Assembly (NCBI GenBank): GCA_015501585.1
Contig: JADNRY010001189.1
Location: 1-15,472 of the forward strand
Length of the DNA stretch: 15,472 nt
Reading direction: 5' to 3'
Origin: Rhodocollybia butyracea
Lineage: Eukaryota > Basidiomycota > Agaricomycetes > Agaricales > Omphalotaceae
Shown: positions 1 to 9,429 of the stretch, piece by piece
How positions within the stretch are numbered: position 1 is the first letter of the stretch
Layout of the letters: each line of letters opens with the position of its first letter
The notes under the pieces: generated by a model
Database searches by the model: none
The model's input: only the letters and a program-made list of their open reading frames with translations
What the model was told of the DNA's origin: nothing
Position numbers and translations under genes: made by a program

Positions 1-2
1 CA

Positions 3-527
3 TGGCCTCAGCTATCGTTCGTGGCTGAAGATCCTAAAGGAAGGATCATAGGGTATGTTTTGGCAAAGATGTAGGTGTGCGTTTTCTCCTTATCATATCT
101 AACATAACTATAATCATGTAGAGAAGAAGAAACCGTGGACCCGGCTGACATTCATGGCCACATCAACTCTATATCCGTTATGCTCAGCTATCGTCGACTG
201 GACTCGCTAAGAAACTCATGGAACTTTCTCGTATGTTACTCTTCTCCAGGGATCAAGCCTGTTCTGAAACTCCAAGCTCTAGAGGACGCGATGGTCTCTG
301 TATATAAAGCAAAATACGTGTCTCTGCATGTGCGTGAAACGAACAGGGCTGCAATTGGACTCTATCGGGACGCGCTTGGGTTTGAGGCGGTGGGGACTGA
401 GAAAGGTTATTATTGTGAGTTTTTTGATGTTCTATCCTTTTGTGGTTTATGCACTAACAAAAAAATTCCTTTCTAGACGATGGAGAAAAACGCATACATG
501 ATGCGGTTAAACTTAAAGCATGACTAG
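3..527 (+). CDS. NAA10: N-terminal acetyltransferase catalytic subunit NAA10/ARD1, 5' partial, two frameshifts
   Basis: Catalytic subunit of NatA, which transfers acetyl from acetyl-CoA to nascent protein N-termini at the ribosome together with NAA15 (family knowledge). The window opens inside the gene. Exons read by eye: 3-70, 122-230, 283-414, 477-527, with introns 71-121, 231-282 and 415-476. Visible GNAT-fold blocks are WPQLSFVAEDPKGRIIGYVL, then HGHINSISV, then AKYVSLHVRETNRAAIGLY, then a YYYDGENAYMMRL-like end; these match NAA10 closely. Two indels break the frame. One base is missing near 200-202, inside the acetyl-CoA-binding RRxGxA motif. One extra A lies in the A-run 486-490; removing it gives a normal C-terminus and a stop at 525-527. 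The start codon and N-terminus lie left of the window. Identity is secure; whether the breaks are real or sequencing errors is not known. Confidence 0.9.
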
Positions 528-899
528 TACATGTACTGCTCGGCTTTGCTCCCTTATCACGTTGAATGTTTCCATGTCTCTGTCAATCAACCTTCGGTAT
601 CAGCGTCACAAGCCTCATAGATCTTGTTTTAGTTTGCTCTCCTCTTGTTCTCCGTAGAACGCACATGCGTGGTTTGTCCTATCCGAGTACTTCTTTTCAT
701 CCTTGTTTTCTACTTCGTCATGTCATTCCCCCAGTGATTTGTGGTCCTTTATCAGAAATAAAAGCGGTGTTGTGCACCAGGTTAGTGAGCTTTCGGCATT
801 TCTTTGTACTTGTTGGTGAAACTGTGGCGCGCTTTAACATTCACTTGATAGCTCATCCTTTGGTTTTTAGTAGCTGTACTTGTACCGTCACCAACTTAC
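528..899. other. Intergenic spacer / presumed promoter of the Ser-rich gene
   Basis: The spacer between the NAA10 stop and the first ATG of the Ser-rich gene. An open frame crosses it on the plus strand (566-988), but its composition (Cys, Phe, Val, Leu, no domain) and its overlap with the next gene make it look fortuitous. I see no RNA gene, repeat or clear TATA box. Confidence 0.5.
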
Positions 900-2160
900 A
901 TGTCTCAAAATTCCTCTCGATCGAGGAAGTCGTCCGCAGCTATCCATACTGGCCGGACTCTGCATACTTCCCTAAATTCTCACAGTGATCATAACCCTCG
1001 CAGGTCATCCCAACTAGACTCACTCAAACTCCCTTGCTCTCATGCCTCCCATGCCTCCAGAAGCCTACTTCTGCATCGATATTATCAGACTCGCCTGCGA
1101 GTGACTATAGGGACGATGGTTCCTACTCTCGCCACGATCCTCATATCTCAAGGCCGAAAAACGCCTTTAACCTTTCTATCCTCGTCCTCACCATCTCATT
1201 CTCCTCCTCCTCCTCCCCTAAGCTCCAAATCGCGGCATTCGTCATCTGGTTCTACATCCCCACTGAGGTCTACGATGAATATGCCGTTTGGATCCGGAAC
1301 TTCCTTGTGGCCAAAATCGACTAATCCATCAGTGAGCAGCTCCCTATCTTCGGAACCAATGTCTCGTCCAGACAATCCCACTCCATCGACGTCGAGATCA
1401 ATAATCTCTACCAAACTATTTTGCACCCCCACACCTACCGCTCCTGAACCAAACTCTACGATCGAAGATTTGGCAGAATATTGCTCTGCTGCCCCTTCTG
1501 GTGTTTCCGCTACAGGCCCTCACCCTATTGATCGCCCCCGCTCCAGTTCTGTATCATCCTCCGCACAAGGCTCCGAAGGACCTCTTATGTGGGCGGAAGT
1601 AGAGGGATATGTGCGGCTGGAAGAAATCCGACCTGGGGAAAAAGTCAGCAATCTTAGTGAAGACAAGGACCGCTCAATGAGCGACAGTATAGTTTTTGGG
1701 TGTCTGAAAGGACCGCTTTTGACTAGGAAAGCTCAAACTGGGCATTCGGAGAGGAAAATGACACGGAAAAAACTACTGGATCGTTTTCGAAGCTTCGATG
1801 CCCCAATCAGATTCTAGTCGGTCTCCCAAGAGACGGAGTGGCTCTATCCCGAGACAAAGAGAAACCTTCGATTCTCGCAGTGTGACAAGTGATGGTGGCT
1901 CAGACTGGGAATCTGTGTCGCTGGCACCATCATACTCACTAATCTCTCAGAATAACTCTTCCGCCCCTTCGCCGTCAGGCGGGAGAAACCCCGCATTGAA
2001 TCGTCCTTTGACTACCAAATCTGTTGCCATTGTCCGGGCGGATGGTCTCACTAATTCAAGTAATAATGACTCCACGTTAGTAGGGATTCCCTCTCCGCTA
2101 CCCAGCTTGACAGGTGGAGGACGGGAACCATTGCTTCGGCGCTCCAATGGCCAGACTTGA
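900..2160 (+). CDS. Ser/Pro-rich low-complexity protein, unknown function, frameshifted
   Basis: Not recognised. Three reading frames in succession encode the same kind of protein, about 420 residues if joined: very rich in Ser, Pro, Thr and Arg, including a PPPPP tract, many SP/TP pairs and SSS clusters. No signal peptide, membrane segment or catalytic motif is visible. A less biased middle part (about 1580-1790, with MWAEVEGYVRLEEIRPGE) may be a short folded or binding segment. The frame changes near 1072 (one base apparently missing), at the A-run 1157-1161 (one extra A) and at the C-run 1801-1804 (one extra C). None has plausible splice sites, so they look like indels. The ATG at 900 is the first in frame after a stop but is not otherwise supported. 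Likely an intrinsically disordered regulatory or scaffold protein with many potential phosphosites (inference). Confidence 0.6.
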
Positions 2161-2362
2161 TTAATACATATGACTTTTTTGGAGTTGAGTAATTCTTGGT
2201 AAGTTGTATTTCTGTCAATAAATTGTCAGTAAACCCATAGTTTTTTACAAGTTCATGAATCGAATTTCCATCTGCTAAAATGTAATTGGTTTCGATATCG
2301 ACATTGCTCGACCTTCAATTTCGACTACTACGACTCTTTTCACTCTTCTCCGCCGCGTTTAC
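2161..2362. other. 3' flank of the Ser-rich gene
   Basis: AT-rich sequence after the stop at 2158-2160. It holds an AATAAA-like element (about 2217-2223) that could direct polyadenylation. Nothing else is recognised. Confidence 0.4.
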
Positions 2363-2782
2363 TCAGTGCTGTACCACGATTAGACAACTGTAAGCCCTGG
2401 GATGTCTGAATGGTGGAAGGTCTGTGAGTTTGAGTGGATTTACCACAAGCTTGAATGAGCGGACTTTGGGCTCAATGAATGTGAGCCATGGGCGCGCGCG
2501 TGGAAATGCCGCCTGAGGATACAATGGTAAGCGATGGTATCCATCGTTCATGAACTGATTGGAACTCTGGAACTCCACAACTTTTTCCACTCTAAAACAT
2601 GACGGGAGAGGAGTGCCTAACTTGCATCTCGCCAGGATCATCCAAAGAGCTTTCTCGCGCTCAAGAGCGTTTGATTCATCGGTAGGACTCCAACAGTGCT
2701 TAGTATTTTCGCTTCGGAATGAACTACTTCCGTAATACTTAGCTTGTGAGCGATAGGTCCAGAAGCGATAATAAGCAAAAGC
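2363..2782 (-). pseudogene. Possible minus-strand exon or gene relic, unknown product
   Basis: On the minus strand the frame is open from 2782 down to a TGA at 2363, about 139 codons, longer than anything else in this gene-poor stretch. The peptide has ordinary globular composition (for example KALWMILARCKLGTPLPS and NDGYHRLPLYPQAAFPRARP), unlike the low-complexity shadows nearby. There is an internal ATG at 2641, and immediately upstream the frame meets TGA and TAA. An AG at that edge could be a splice acceptor, so this might be the last exon of a gene whose other exons I cannot find, or a relic. I do not recognise the family. Stop codons and G-runs on the 5' side argue against a complete gene here. 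Confidence 0.3.
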
Positions 2783-2799
2783 TTATCAGACAGAATTTA

Positions 2800-2827
2800 G
2801 GGGGGCGCGGAAACGGGGGGCGCAAAC
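2800..2827. repeat. Short GC-rich tandem repeat
   Basis: Two adjacent copies of GGGGGGCGC(GG)AAAC: 15 bp at 2800-2814 and 13 bp at 2815-2827, the second lacking GG. It stands out from the AT-balanced surroundings and sits just outside the open minus-strand stretch. Confidence 0.7.
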
Positions 2828-5177
2828 GATCCCCTTATTCTAAGTACGGTGGCTAATATATAGGTTAATCAATAACAAATACGGTAAAGTACGGGGCAGT
2901 GGGTAACATGACCGGGGGGCAGCTGAGACCCGAAACAACAACCGTCGGACCGGCGGTCCACCTTCAACATAGCTGAAGCTTTACAAACGAGAGTGTATAC
3001 TGCGGCGTTGGTTAAGTTCGGCATCACAAAAATTAAATGCTATGGGTAATAGTAGCACAAGGCCATCGCGATCACGTGCACCGAAATTGGAGGCGTTTTC
3101 GACTATAAACCAACTATAAATTTGAATTTAAGCGAAGTCCGGTCCAAAAATGTTGCGAGAACCGCCTCGTTACTCGTGAGGTATCCGTATGGAGTCAGTC
3201 AGTCCGTGACAGTTTGAAAGAGTGACCAACCTGAGGATGCTACAAATCCCGGAGTATCATTGTTACAATATTCATGAGACCCAAAACTGTAGTTGGATAT
3301 CGAAGATGAGATATCCCGTGTACCCAGCATAAAAGAAATATGCGGTACACCTAGAAATAGATGAGCTTGTGTATTCGGCTTGAAGTCAGGAGCGTAGGGG
3401 TGCGACGTCCTTCAGGATGGTACCAGTCGGGGATCTACATCAAAGAGAGCGGTAGTGTCGCTAGAACGGAAGGGCGGATTGTAAGTGTTATTCTTACTTA
3501 AAAGAGCTCAAGGGTGCCAGAAAGTTCATAAAGGATTGTCGAGATGTAAGGAGCGATATAGGCTTGTGTACATGATGTCACCAAAGTCAGGGAGTATAAA
3601 TATATCCAGAAACTCCAGACTGAAAAAGGCCCCACAACCGCAAAGGAAAGATACCAACAGGAATGACTTGTCGCGGAGGATCGAAAAGAACTGTGACTTG
3701 TGGTTATACTTTCACTGATTATGACTGCCATTGTGACCTAAAGATTCAAGATATATCATTTATAAGGACTGACCAGAGAAAAGAAAAGCATAGGGCCCAG
3801 CGCTACAAGGATTCGACGACACCCACTGCATATCGCTCGTGTTCCGACCGCCATTGACGATGACTGTTTGGGCCCATTAAATCAAAGCCTGGTCAGAACT
3901 AACGAAAGAACGAGTATACGTAGACTCAGAGACGACAATTGAGATCGATCATATGATAGAACTGACATTTTGTTGAGCAACAAGAAGTACCCTAAAGGAT
4001 GTAACTAATAGCCGCGTTATCTGAGGCGGAGCGCTGGAGTTCTAAGATAAAGATGCGGAAAGTCGATGTACGCGGCCATACGGCCTACAAATACTAAATA
4101 CTACATAGATGTTTGTGTACAGGTGGCAGGACGATCATAGTATTTGAAAGCGGTGCATCGAGAATAAAGGCAACAGAGAGTCACCCGGGTCCCCTGTCCT
4201 CACCGGCCCTACGTATTCTGCCTGTCAGGGAGTTAGAAACCAGATGCGAATACACTTTGTAGTCATACTGCTGGATGGGTTAACCAGTTCAATCGATGCT
4301 GAGGAGTAAACAGAGTAGTACGAGTCAGAGCTCACAAGAAGTGTAGAACTGCGATCCGAGGGTCAGCGAAACATTTGATCTTACAACTAATAAATTGTTT
4401 GTGAATAGTAAACCCATAATCTAACGAGCTGATAATTCCTGTGCACAGTACTTTAATTCGACTGCTCCTAGTTGTCCTCTTGGCAAGGAGCGACATATTG
4501 GTGGCCAATCGGGAATCCCATAAGCTTGTGGTACTTATTTCCGTGTGGAGGATGAGTTGAAGTTACTACATCGATGGCGTTTGCACCGAGGGTAAATCCA
4601 GGCGAGTGCACAAACAGAAGGAAGAAAGTAATTACATAGATTATCCGGTATTGACGGCGGAAGCAAGGCACAAACCCTTGCTCCTCGCAGCTGTTTATCT
4701 CCCATGGGGGGCTTAACCAAGGTGTTCGAGCTGTGGCAGGTATAGGGGTGAGCTTGCACAAGCTACAAAGCTACAAAACGGCAGCTGCCCACCGCAACTA
4801 CCAATCTACAGCGAGTACAGCATATATTGAACCTGCTACTTATTGAAGCTCATTAAACACAGATTTGAATTCAAATGTAATTGAGCACACATTTTGTATA
4901 TCGAAACGTATCATCAATTAGGCTCTAAATGAATCCGTGACCGTATCAGAATCTGTCTATTATGGCTCACTGCAGTGCCTCCACACTGTTTTTTTGTGTA
5001 CGCTACCCGTATCTCTGCTGAAGAAGAATTCATCGGGTTGTTCATTGGATCGTCCCGCTGTTCACTTTGGATATAATAATGGATGGAATTCGGTAGGAGC
5101 CACATGCTGGCCACATGAGAAGGAAGGAAGGAATAACCGGCGCGGTCCCGTCAGCGCTAAACCTTTTCAGTTGTCAA
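2828..5177. other. 2.3 kb gene-poor region
   Basis: No reading frame longer than about 100 codons on either strand, and none with a recognisable domain or a chain of splice-compatible exons. The small open frames (around 3485-3857, 4468-4761 and 4914-5239) overlap each other on opposite strands or in alternative frames and look fortuitous. I find no tRNA fold, no long terminal repeats, no transposase motif and no CRISPR-like array. Local structures are a 13 bp interrupted palindrome (GGACCG-G-CGGTCC, 2947-2959) and a 14 bp perfect palindrome (4863-4876). The right end should contain the promoter and perhaps a 5' UTR intron of the downstream gene (pyrimidine-rich acceptor-like CCTTTTCAG at about 5162-5170). 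Confidence 0.5.
4863..4876. repeat. 14 bp perfect palindrome
   Basis: ATTTGAATTCAAAT is fully self-complementary. It lies about 370 bp upstream of the GEF-kinase start and could be a dimeric factor site or chance in AT-rich DNA. Confidence 0.6.
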
Positions 5178-5235
5178 ATGGAAACCAATTCAGCTGCGCC
5201 TCAACCTCTTGTTCGTTACTAATGTCTCCTCAACA

Positions 5236-8200
5236 ATGATAAGGGCACCCTCAGACCAGCTCCGTTTTGAGGCCACCAAAATTCTTGCAAGACTCGCACT
5301 TATTATCGAGTTTCGACCTTGGATTAACCCTGATTATCGACAAGAACCCCCGTACAGAACTTTGTACGAATGCTTCTCACTTGGCAGGCCCCTCGGCGTG
5401 CTGCTTGACCTGCTTGGATCCCCTGCGCCCAGTCATTTCAGCGTGCATATTGAAGATTTCGATTTTGACCTGTCGCTACCGGAGCGAGAGCAGTTCATTC
5501 AAAACTTCATTCAGCGCATCCAGCTGCTTGAAGCTCAAGGGAGAATCTCGTACGGAGAAGTTCTACGTGTGGAGGATGTATTAAATGGCACCAGCTCTGG
5601 CTTCATGAAAGTGTGTTGAAAGTACTCTATTTCTCCATTCGATGTACTGAGCGTCTTTTTTTCTAAAGGTCCTTAAGACTGTCACCCGTATACTCTGTGC
5701 GCTGCAGGACTCTTATCCGGGCCTATTCGTTCTACCGGAGGATGCTGAGCTTAAAGTTATTGCGGCGATACAAGAGCTCGTGGAAAGTGAACGTATTCAT
5801 GTCGAGTTTTCTTCGTATGGTCGTTGTAAGTGGTATATTTCGTTTGTTTCCTGCTGTTGACTAAGATTCGATTCAGGACCATGCTGCCTTCCTCTCTTTA
5901 TCAACGCCCATAGAAGCTGCGCTTGAATCCATAGTTATCAACAACCAACGGCTGCAACAATATCACGACCGTGTACTCAGTTCTTTTCAACAAATCGAGT
6001 TGGACGCCTCCCTTATTCAAAACTGGGAAACGATTTTTGCTTTTGATGACCACTCTGTCCGGAACAACATGGCATCCACCTATCGCTCGCTTTGTACTAG
6101 TTATGTATCTCTGTATGAATATTTTGATAGGATCATAAGTACGCTTGAGGTAAGGTGGTTCATCTTCAATTCGCCCTCTATCTAATTCTCGCGCTGTAGC
6201 CGGTTATCGCTGCGCACTCCCAGATGCTCCTCGACGTTCTTTGCTACATTCCCTCTCGAATAGAGAGCTACTCTGACCAACTACAGGTAAGTACAGTATT
6301 TACGATCGGTTCCTCTTATATCTTCTTTCGCAGACTATCCTTTCCTTAACCCTCCCAACCCCTGCTCATCAGTCATATTATGACTCTCTCTGTAATACTA
6401 TACTGAAAATGCGCGATATTTTCCTCCGGAATAGACGAAATGAGCTCAGAGGTGCGCACTCTTCGTGCCGTGAGGATACTCAAAGGTCGCGCGTTCCGCT
6501 GGCGCTCAGCTAGTGGCGGTAGTATTGACCCCTCTGATATGGGGAGATTGATACTAGATGACCAGCTGCAGCTCGAAGATACGGAAACAACATCAGGATC
6601 ATCATTGTACCAAATATTTTTATTCGAAGCCATGCTTCTATGCTGTCTTGATGGGTCCAATCAGACAAACAACTGGGACGACGAAGGATGGATGAGTTCT
6701 GCGCGGTATCCTATCAGAGCTTGGGAGCTTGGACCTGCTTTGAAGAGGGCCGCACCTTTGAACCTAGTGTATGCAATTCCCACCAACGAATTGCGAGAGC
6801 TGCGGCTCTTTGGTTCTGGTTGGTGAAATGATGCACGTTCTCATTCATACCGCTGATTCGCTTTTGTTAGATGAATTCGAATTGGAATGGAACCGAAACC
6901 CAAACTTAAATCAGGGACGCAGACAATCCTCCATGACTCTGTCATTCACATGCCCTTTTGGCGAGGACCAATATAACCAATGGTGTTCAGTGCTGGAAAG
7001 ATTCGTCCCATTCAGTCATTGATTGCCCAATCTTTAGTTCGACGAGTCCTCACGTTGGATATGAGGTAGGCGAGGATGAAGGTCATGCAGATGCAGATAT
7101 AGAGAGCCTGGTGCTATCAGAAGACTCTCCAAATGAAGATTTGGATTTTGTCAAGATGAACTTTGGATTGACATCGACAGACGGTCGACGTCATTCTCAC
7201 CCTCGACCATGGAGTCTCATTGCCAGAAAAGGACCTCATTCCGAATCATCATCCCTCCATCAGCAAATGCTTGAAGAAGATGAGCAGGAGGTAGAAGATG
7301 TGCTCAGTCCGAACATGCTTCCGACCCTTTTCACTCCCCCTAGTGCTGGAAGCAAAAGTTCTATCCCTCCGTTGAGCCCGAATGCTCTCGGTGGAATAGG
7401 GGATGTTGTAGGATTCTCGTCCATTGTGATGCCCCCCACCCCTCCCCCTGAAGAAGATATCGGTCAGTCCTATCCACTTTCCATATACTGCCGCCAAGGC
7501 TGATATCAAACTTCAATAGTGTTTTGAAATCAACGATTTGGAACGAGTATTGGATTTTACTGGACAAATAACGTTGATTGGAGGATGTGCTGTGGCGGGA
7601 GGCGGATACTCTGATGTGTGGAGGGCAATTCTGAATACTCGTAAAGATTGACGAGGGCAAGAGGTCAAGGTACGGTACTTGTTACTTTCTCGGTACCATT
7701 CCGATGAGATTTCGTTCGTCTTAGGTCGCAGTCAAGGTGATTCGATCTCACTATGGGGATGCCGAAAGCGAAACTATACTCAAGCGGGTGAGACATCATT
7801 GTTCGATATTATACTGAGTCTGACTAGTTTTTATTTACAGAGACTCGCCGAGAAATGGATGTGTGGAAACAGCTCAAACATCCAAACATACTTCCGCTTT
7901 ACGGTACCACCTCCGGCTTCGGGCCCTATGACTCCCTCGTATGCCCATGGATGGAAAATGGGAGTGCAAGTCGATATATGGAGAAGTGGGGTGATATCAT
8001 GTCTATGACGGATCGATTACAACTGGTGAGTGGGAACCTCACTACTTTAATCTTTACCAACACCTGCACGTAGCTCTGTGAAGTCGCAGAAGGTTTAAGA
8101 TATCGTGAGTGCAATGGGTATCTGTGTGCGGTTTGCGGTTCTTAACCAGATGTACAGTCCATTCTCATGGAATCGTGCATGGCGATCTGACTGGCGTACG

Positions 8201-8908
8201 TCCTTACATAGTTCCCTTACTTCAGGCGTGCCTCTTACATCTCCGTGTGTCTTTAGTCCAACATCCTCATTGACGACAACCGGCAAGCATGCTTATGTGA
8301 CTTCGGACTCTCTAACATCATCAGTGAAGTTCATGGTGCATTTTCGAATCACTCGACAATGAGCGGAGCAATACGTTGGGCTGACGCCACACTGTTTATC
8401 ACTCAAACCACCCAAATGGAATCCGAATCTGACGAACAAGTGTATCCAGTACTTACCAATAAAAGCGACATCTATTCTTTCGGAAGTGTAACTTTGGAGG
8501 TATGTAGGAGCACGCTTTCTCGCGATATACACATCATCAAACTATTCTTAGATTCTTTCGGGTCGCATACCATACCATTACATCCGCAATGATGCTCAAG
8601 TCATCTTTGAGATGGCTAAAGGTAGAAAACCTCGTCGTCCAACTGCGTCATTTGTCACAGATGCGCAATGGGATTTCATTTTTTCGAGATGTTGGTGCGA
8701 AGATCCTATTCTGCGACCAGATGCAGAGGAAGTAGTAAGAATAATCCAGGTGCTGCTGCGGAGTAGTCTAGAGTTCCGCCGGCATACAGGCAGTGCGTGG
8801 GACAGTAGCCCGGTGGACAAAACAGAGGAGGCCTTGTCACTAGACAAGCATCTGGATGTCGTCGTAAACTCACATCGTAGGCATAGTGAACCTCTACAGA
8901 ATGGATAA
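5236..8908 (+). CDS. Cdc24-like RhoGEF (CDC24-calponin, DH, PH) fused to a TKL-type protein kinase
   Basis: DH-PH proteins load GTP onto Rho/Cdc42 GTPases; here a kinase follows. Exons by eye: 5236-5610, 5669-5825, 5877-6149, 6200-6286, 6334-6818, 6871-7462, 7520-7669, 7725-7787, 7841-8025, 8074-8104, 8158-8195, 8257-8499, 8552-8908. Domains: CDC24-calponin-like region to about 5700 (LYECFSLGRPLGVLLDLL, ending GFMKVLKTVTRIL); DH about 5745-6500 (ELVESERIHVE); PH about 6530-7010 (GRLILDDQ, YQIFLFEAMLLCC, final YNQWCSVLERF); acidic Ser/Pro linker to 7462 (MPPTPPPEED); kinase about 7535-8750 with VAGGGYSDVW Gly loop, VAVK lysine, RREMDVW helix-C Glu, VHGDLTGSN catalytic loop, CDFGLSN and SDIYSFG. 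The usual APE reads ADAT. Indels: T-runs 5807-5810, 6419-6422 and 7522-7525; about 6980-7050; about 7845. An in-frame TGA lies at 7649-7651. The first in-frame ATG is 5236; an ATG at 5178 would need a further indel. Reading it as one gene is inference, since no promoter or 3' end fits between the halves. Confidence 0.85.
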
Positions 8909-9333
8909 TATGTTCCATCTAGACCCAGGCCTGCGAAGTTGCGTTAATAACTTCAAATAGAGTATATTGACCTATACACAACAAGCTTCGAAGTACAGCT
9001 CCAGGTTGAATGTTGATGTGTTTCTCGTGATGATAACGCACCCGGCTTGTTTTTTTTTTTTTTGCTTCCTTACCTACTTACGAGCCTTATCATAATGAGA
9101 CAGTGATAAGATAAAAATTCTCAGCGCTTAATCGTCTATTCTGGACATGCGTGTGGCACGAGGAGCACTCCTTGCAATGTCTGGAGATGTCTGGCTGCTT
9201 GGATAGATCATGAAACATCAATATACTGGAATTGTGTGCTTGAGGCTATGTCAGGTATCTCTCCGGACTGGCCGCAACCGCGGGATAGGGTCGGCTGAAC
9301 TCACATATTCAGATTGCACTGTTTCATAGCGAA
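8909..9333. other. Intergenic spacer with a 14-T run and a short hairpin
   Basis: The 3' flank of the GEF-kinase gene and 5' flank of tRNA-His. It contains a run of 14 T (9050-9063) and an inverted repeat CTTATCA / TGATAAG (9086-9092 and 9104-9110). No coding frame is seen. Confidence 0.5.
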
Positions 9334-9421
9334 GTCCCTGTCGATTAGTGGTCAAATCATCACGTTGTGGAGCTGATATATCTTCTCCGTGAAGCCGGGA
9401 GCTCGAATCTCCCCAGGGACA
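9334..9421 (+). tRNA. tRNA-His (anticodon GTG) with a 16 nt intron
   Basis: Folds as a cloverleaf: acceptor GTCCCTG (9334-9340) pairs perfectly with CAGGGAC (9414-9420). The D stem is GATT/AATC around loop AGTGGTCA. The anticodon stem is TCACG (9360-9364) with CGTGA (9388-9392), and the anticodon GTG is at 9367-9369. The T stem is GGGAG/CTCCC with loop CTCGAAT, and the discriminator is A at 9421, as in eukaryotic tRNA-His. The 16 nt insertion (9371-9386) sits directly after position 37, the canonical place for a nuclear tRNA intron. Base -1 is A, so the G-1 of mature tRNA-His would have to be added after transcription. Deviations: C at 54 instead of T, C at position 9, and a four-base variable loop. 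It may be a diverged copy. Confidence 0.87.
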
Positions 9422-9429
9422 TTTTTTTT
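9422..9429 (+). terminator. RNA polymerase III terminator of tRNA-His
   Basis: A run of eight T starts immediately after the discriminator base, the standard Pol III stop signal. Confidence 0.85.

Noticed and set aside
566..988. 140-codon plus-strand open frame upstream of the Ser-rich gene
   Set aside because: No domain, atypical Cys/Phe/Val-rich composition, and it overlaps the start of the Ser-rich gene in another frame.
1196..1432. Minus-strand frame opposite the Ser/Pro-rich gene
   Set aside because: It is the Asp/Glu/Gly-rich mirror of Ser/Pro codons, a common shadow pattern.
2947..2959. GGACCG-G-CGGTCC palindrome as a Zn-cluster factor site
   Set aside because: It contains CGG triplets, but the spacing fits no specific known site and no gene start lies nearby.
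4468..4761. Minus-strand 97-codon frame with a hydrophobic stretch
   Set aside because: It overlaps another minus-strand frame of similar length and has no signal peptide at the N-terminus, no domain and no exon partners.
6958..7029. Stop codon after the PH domain (about 7020) as the end of a separate RhoGEF gene
   Set aside because: The stop occurs in one frame only, while the neighbouring frame stays open for another 480 bases into the kinase with no room for a terminator and promoter. A single-base indel is the simpler reading.
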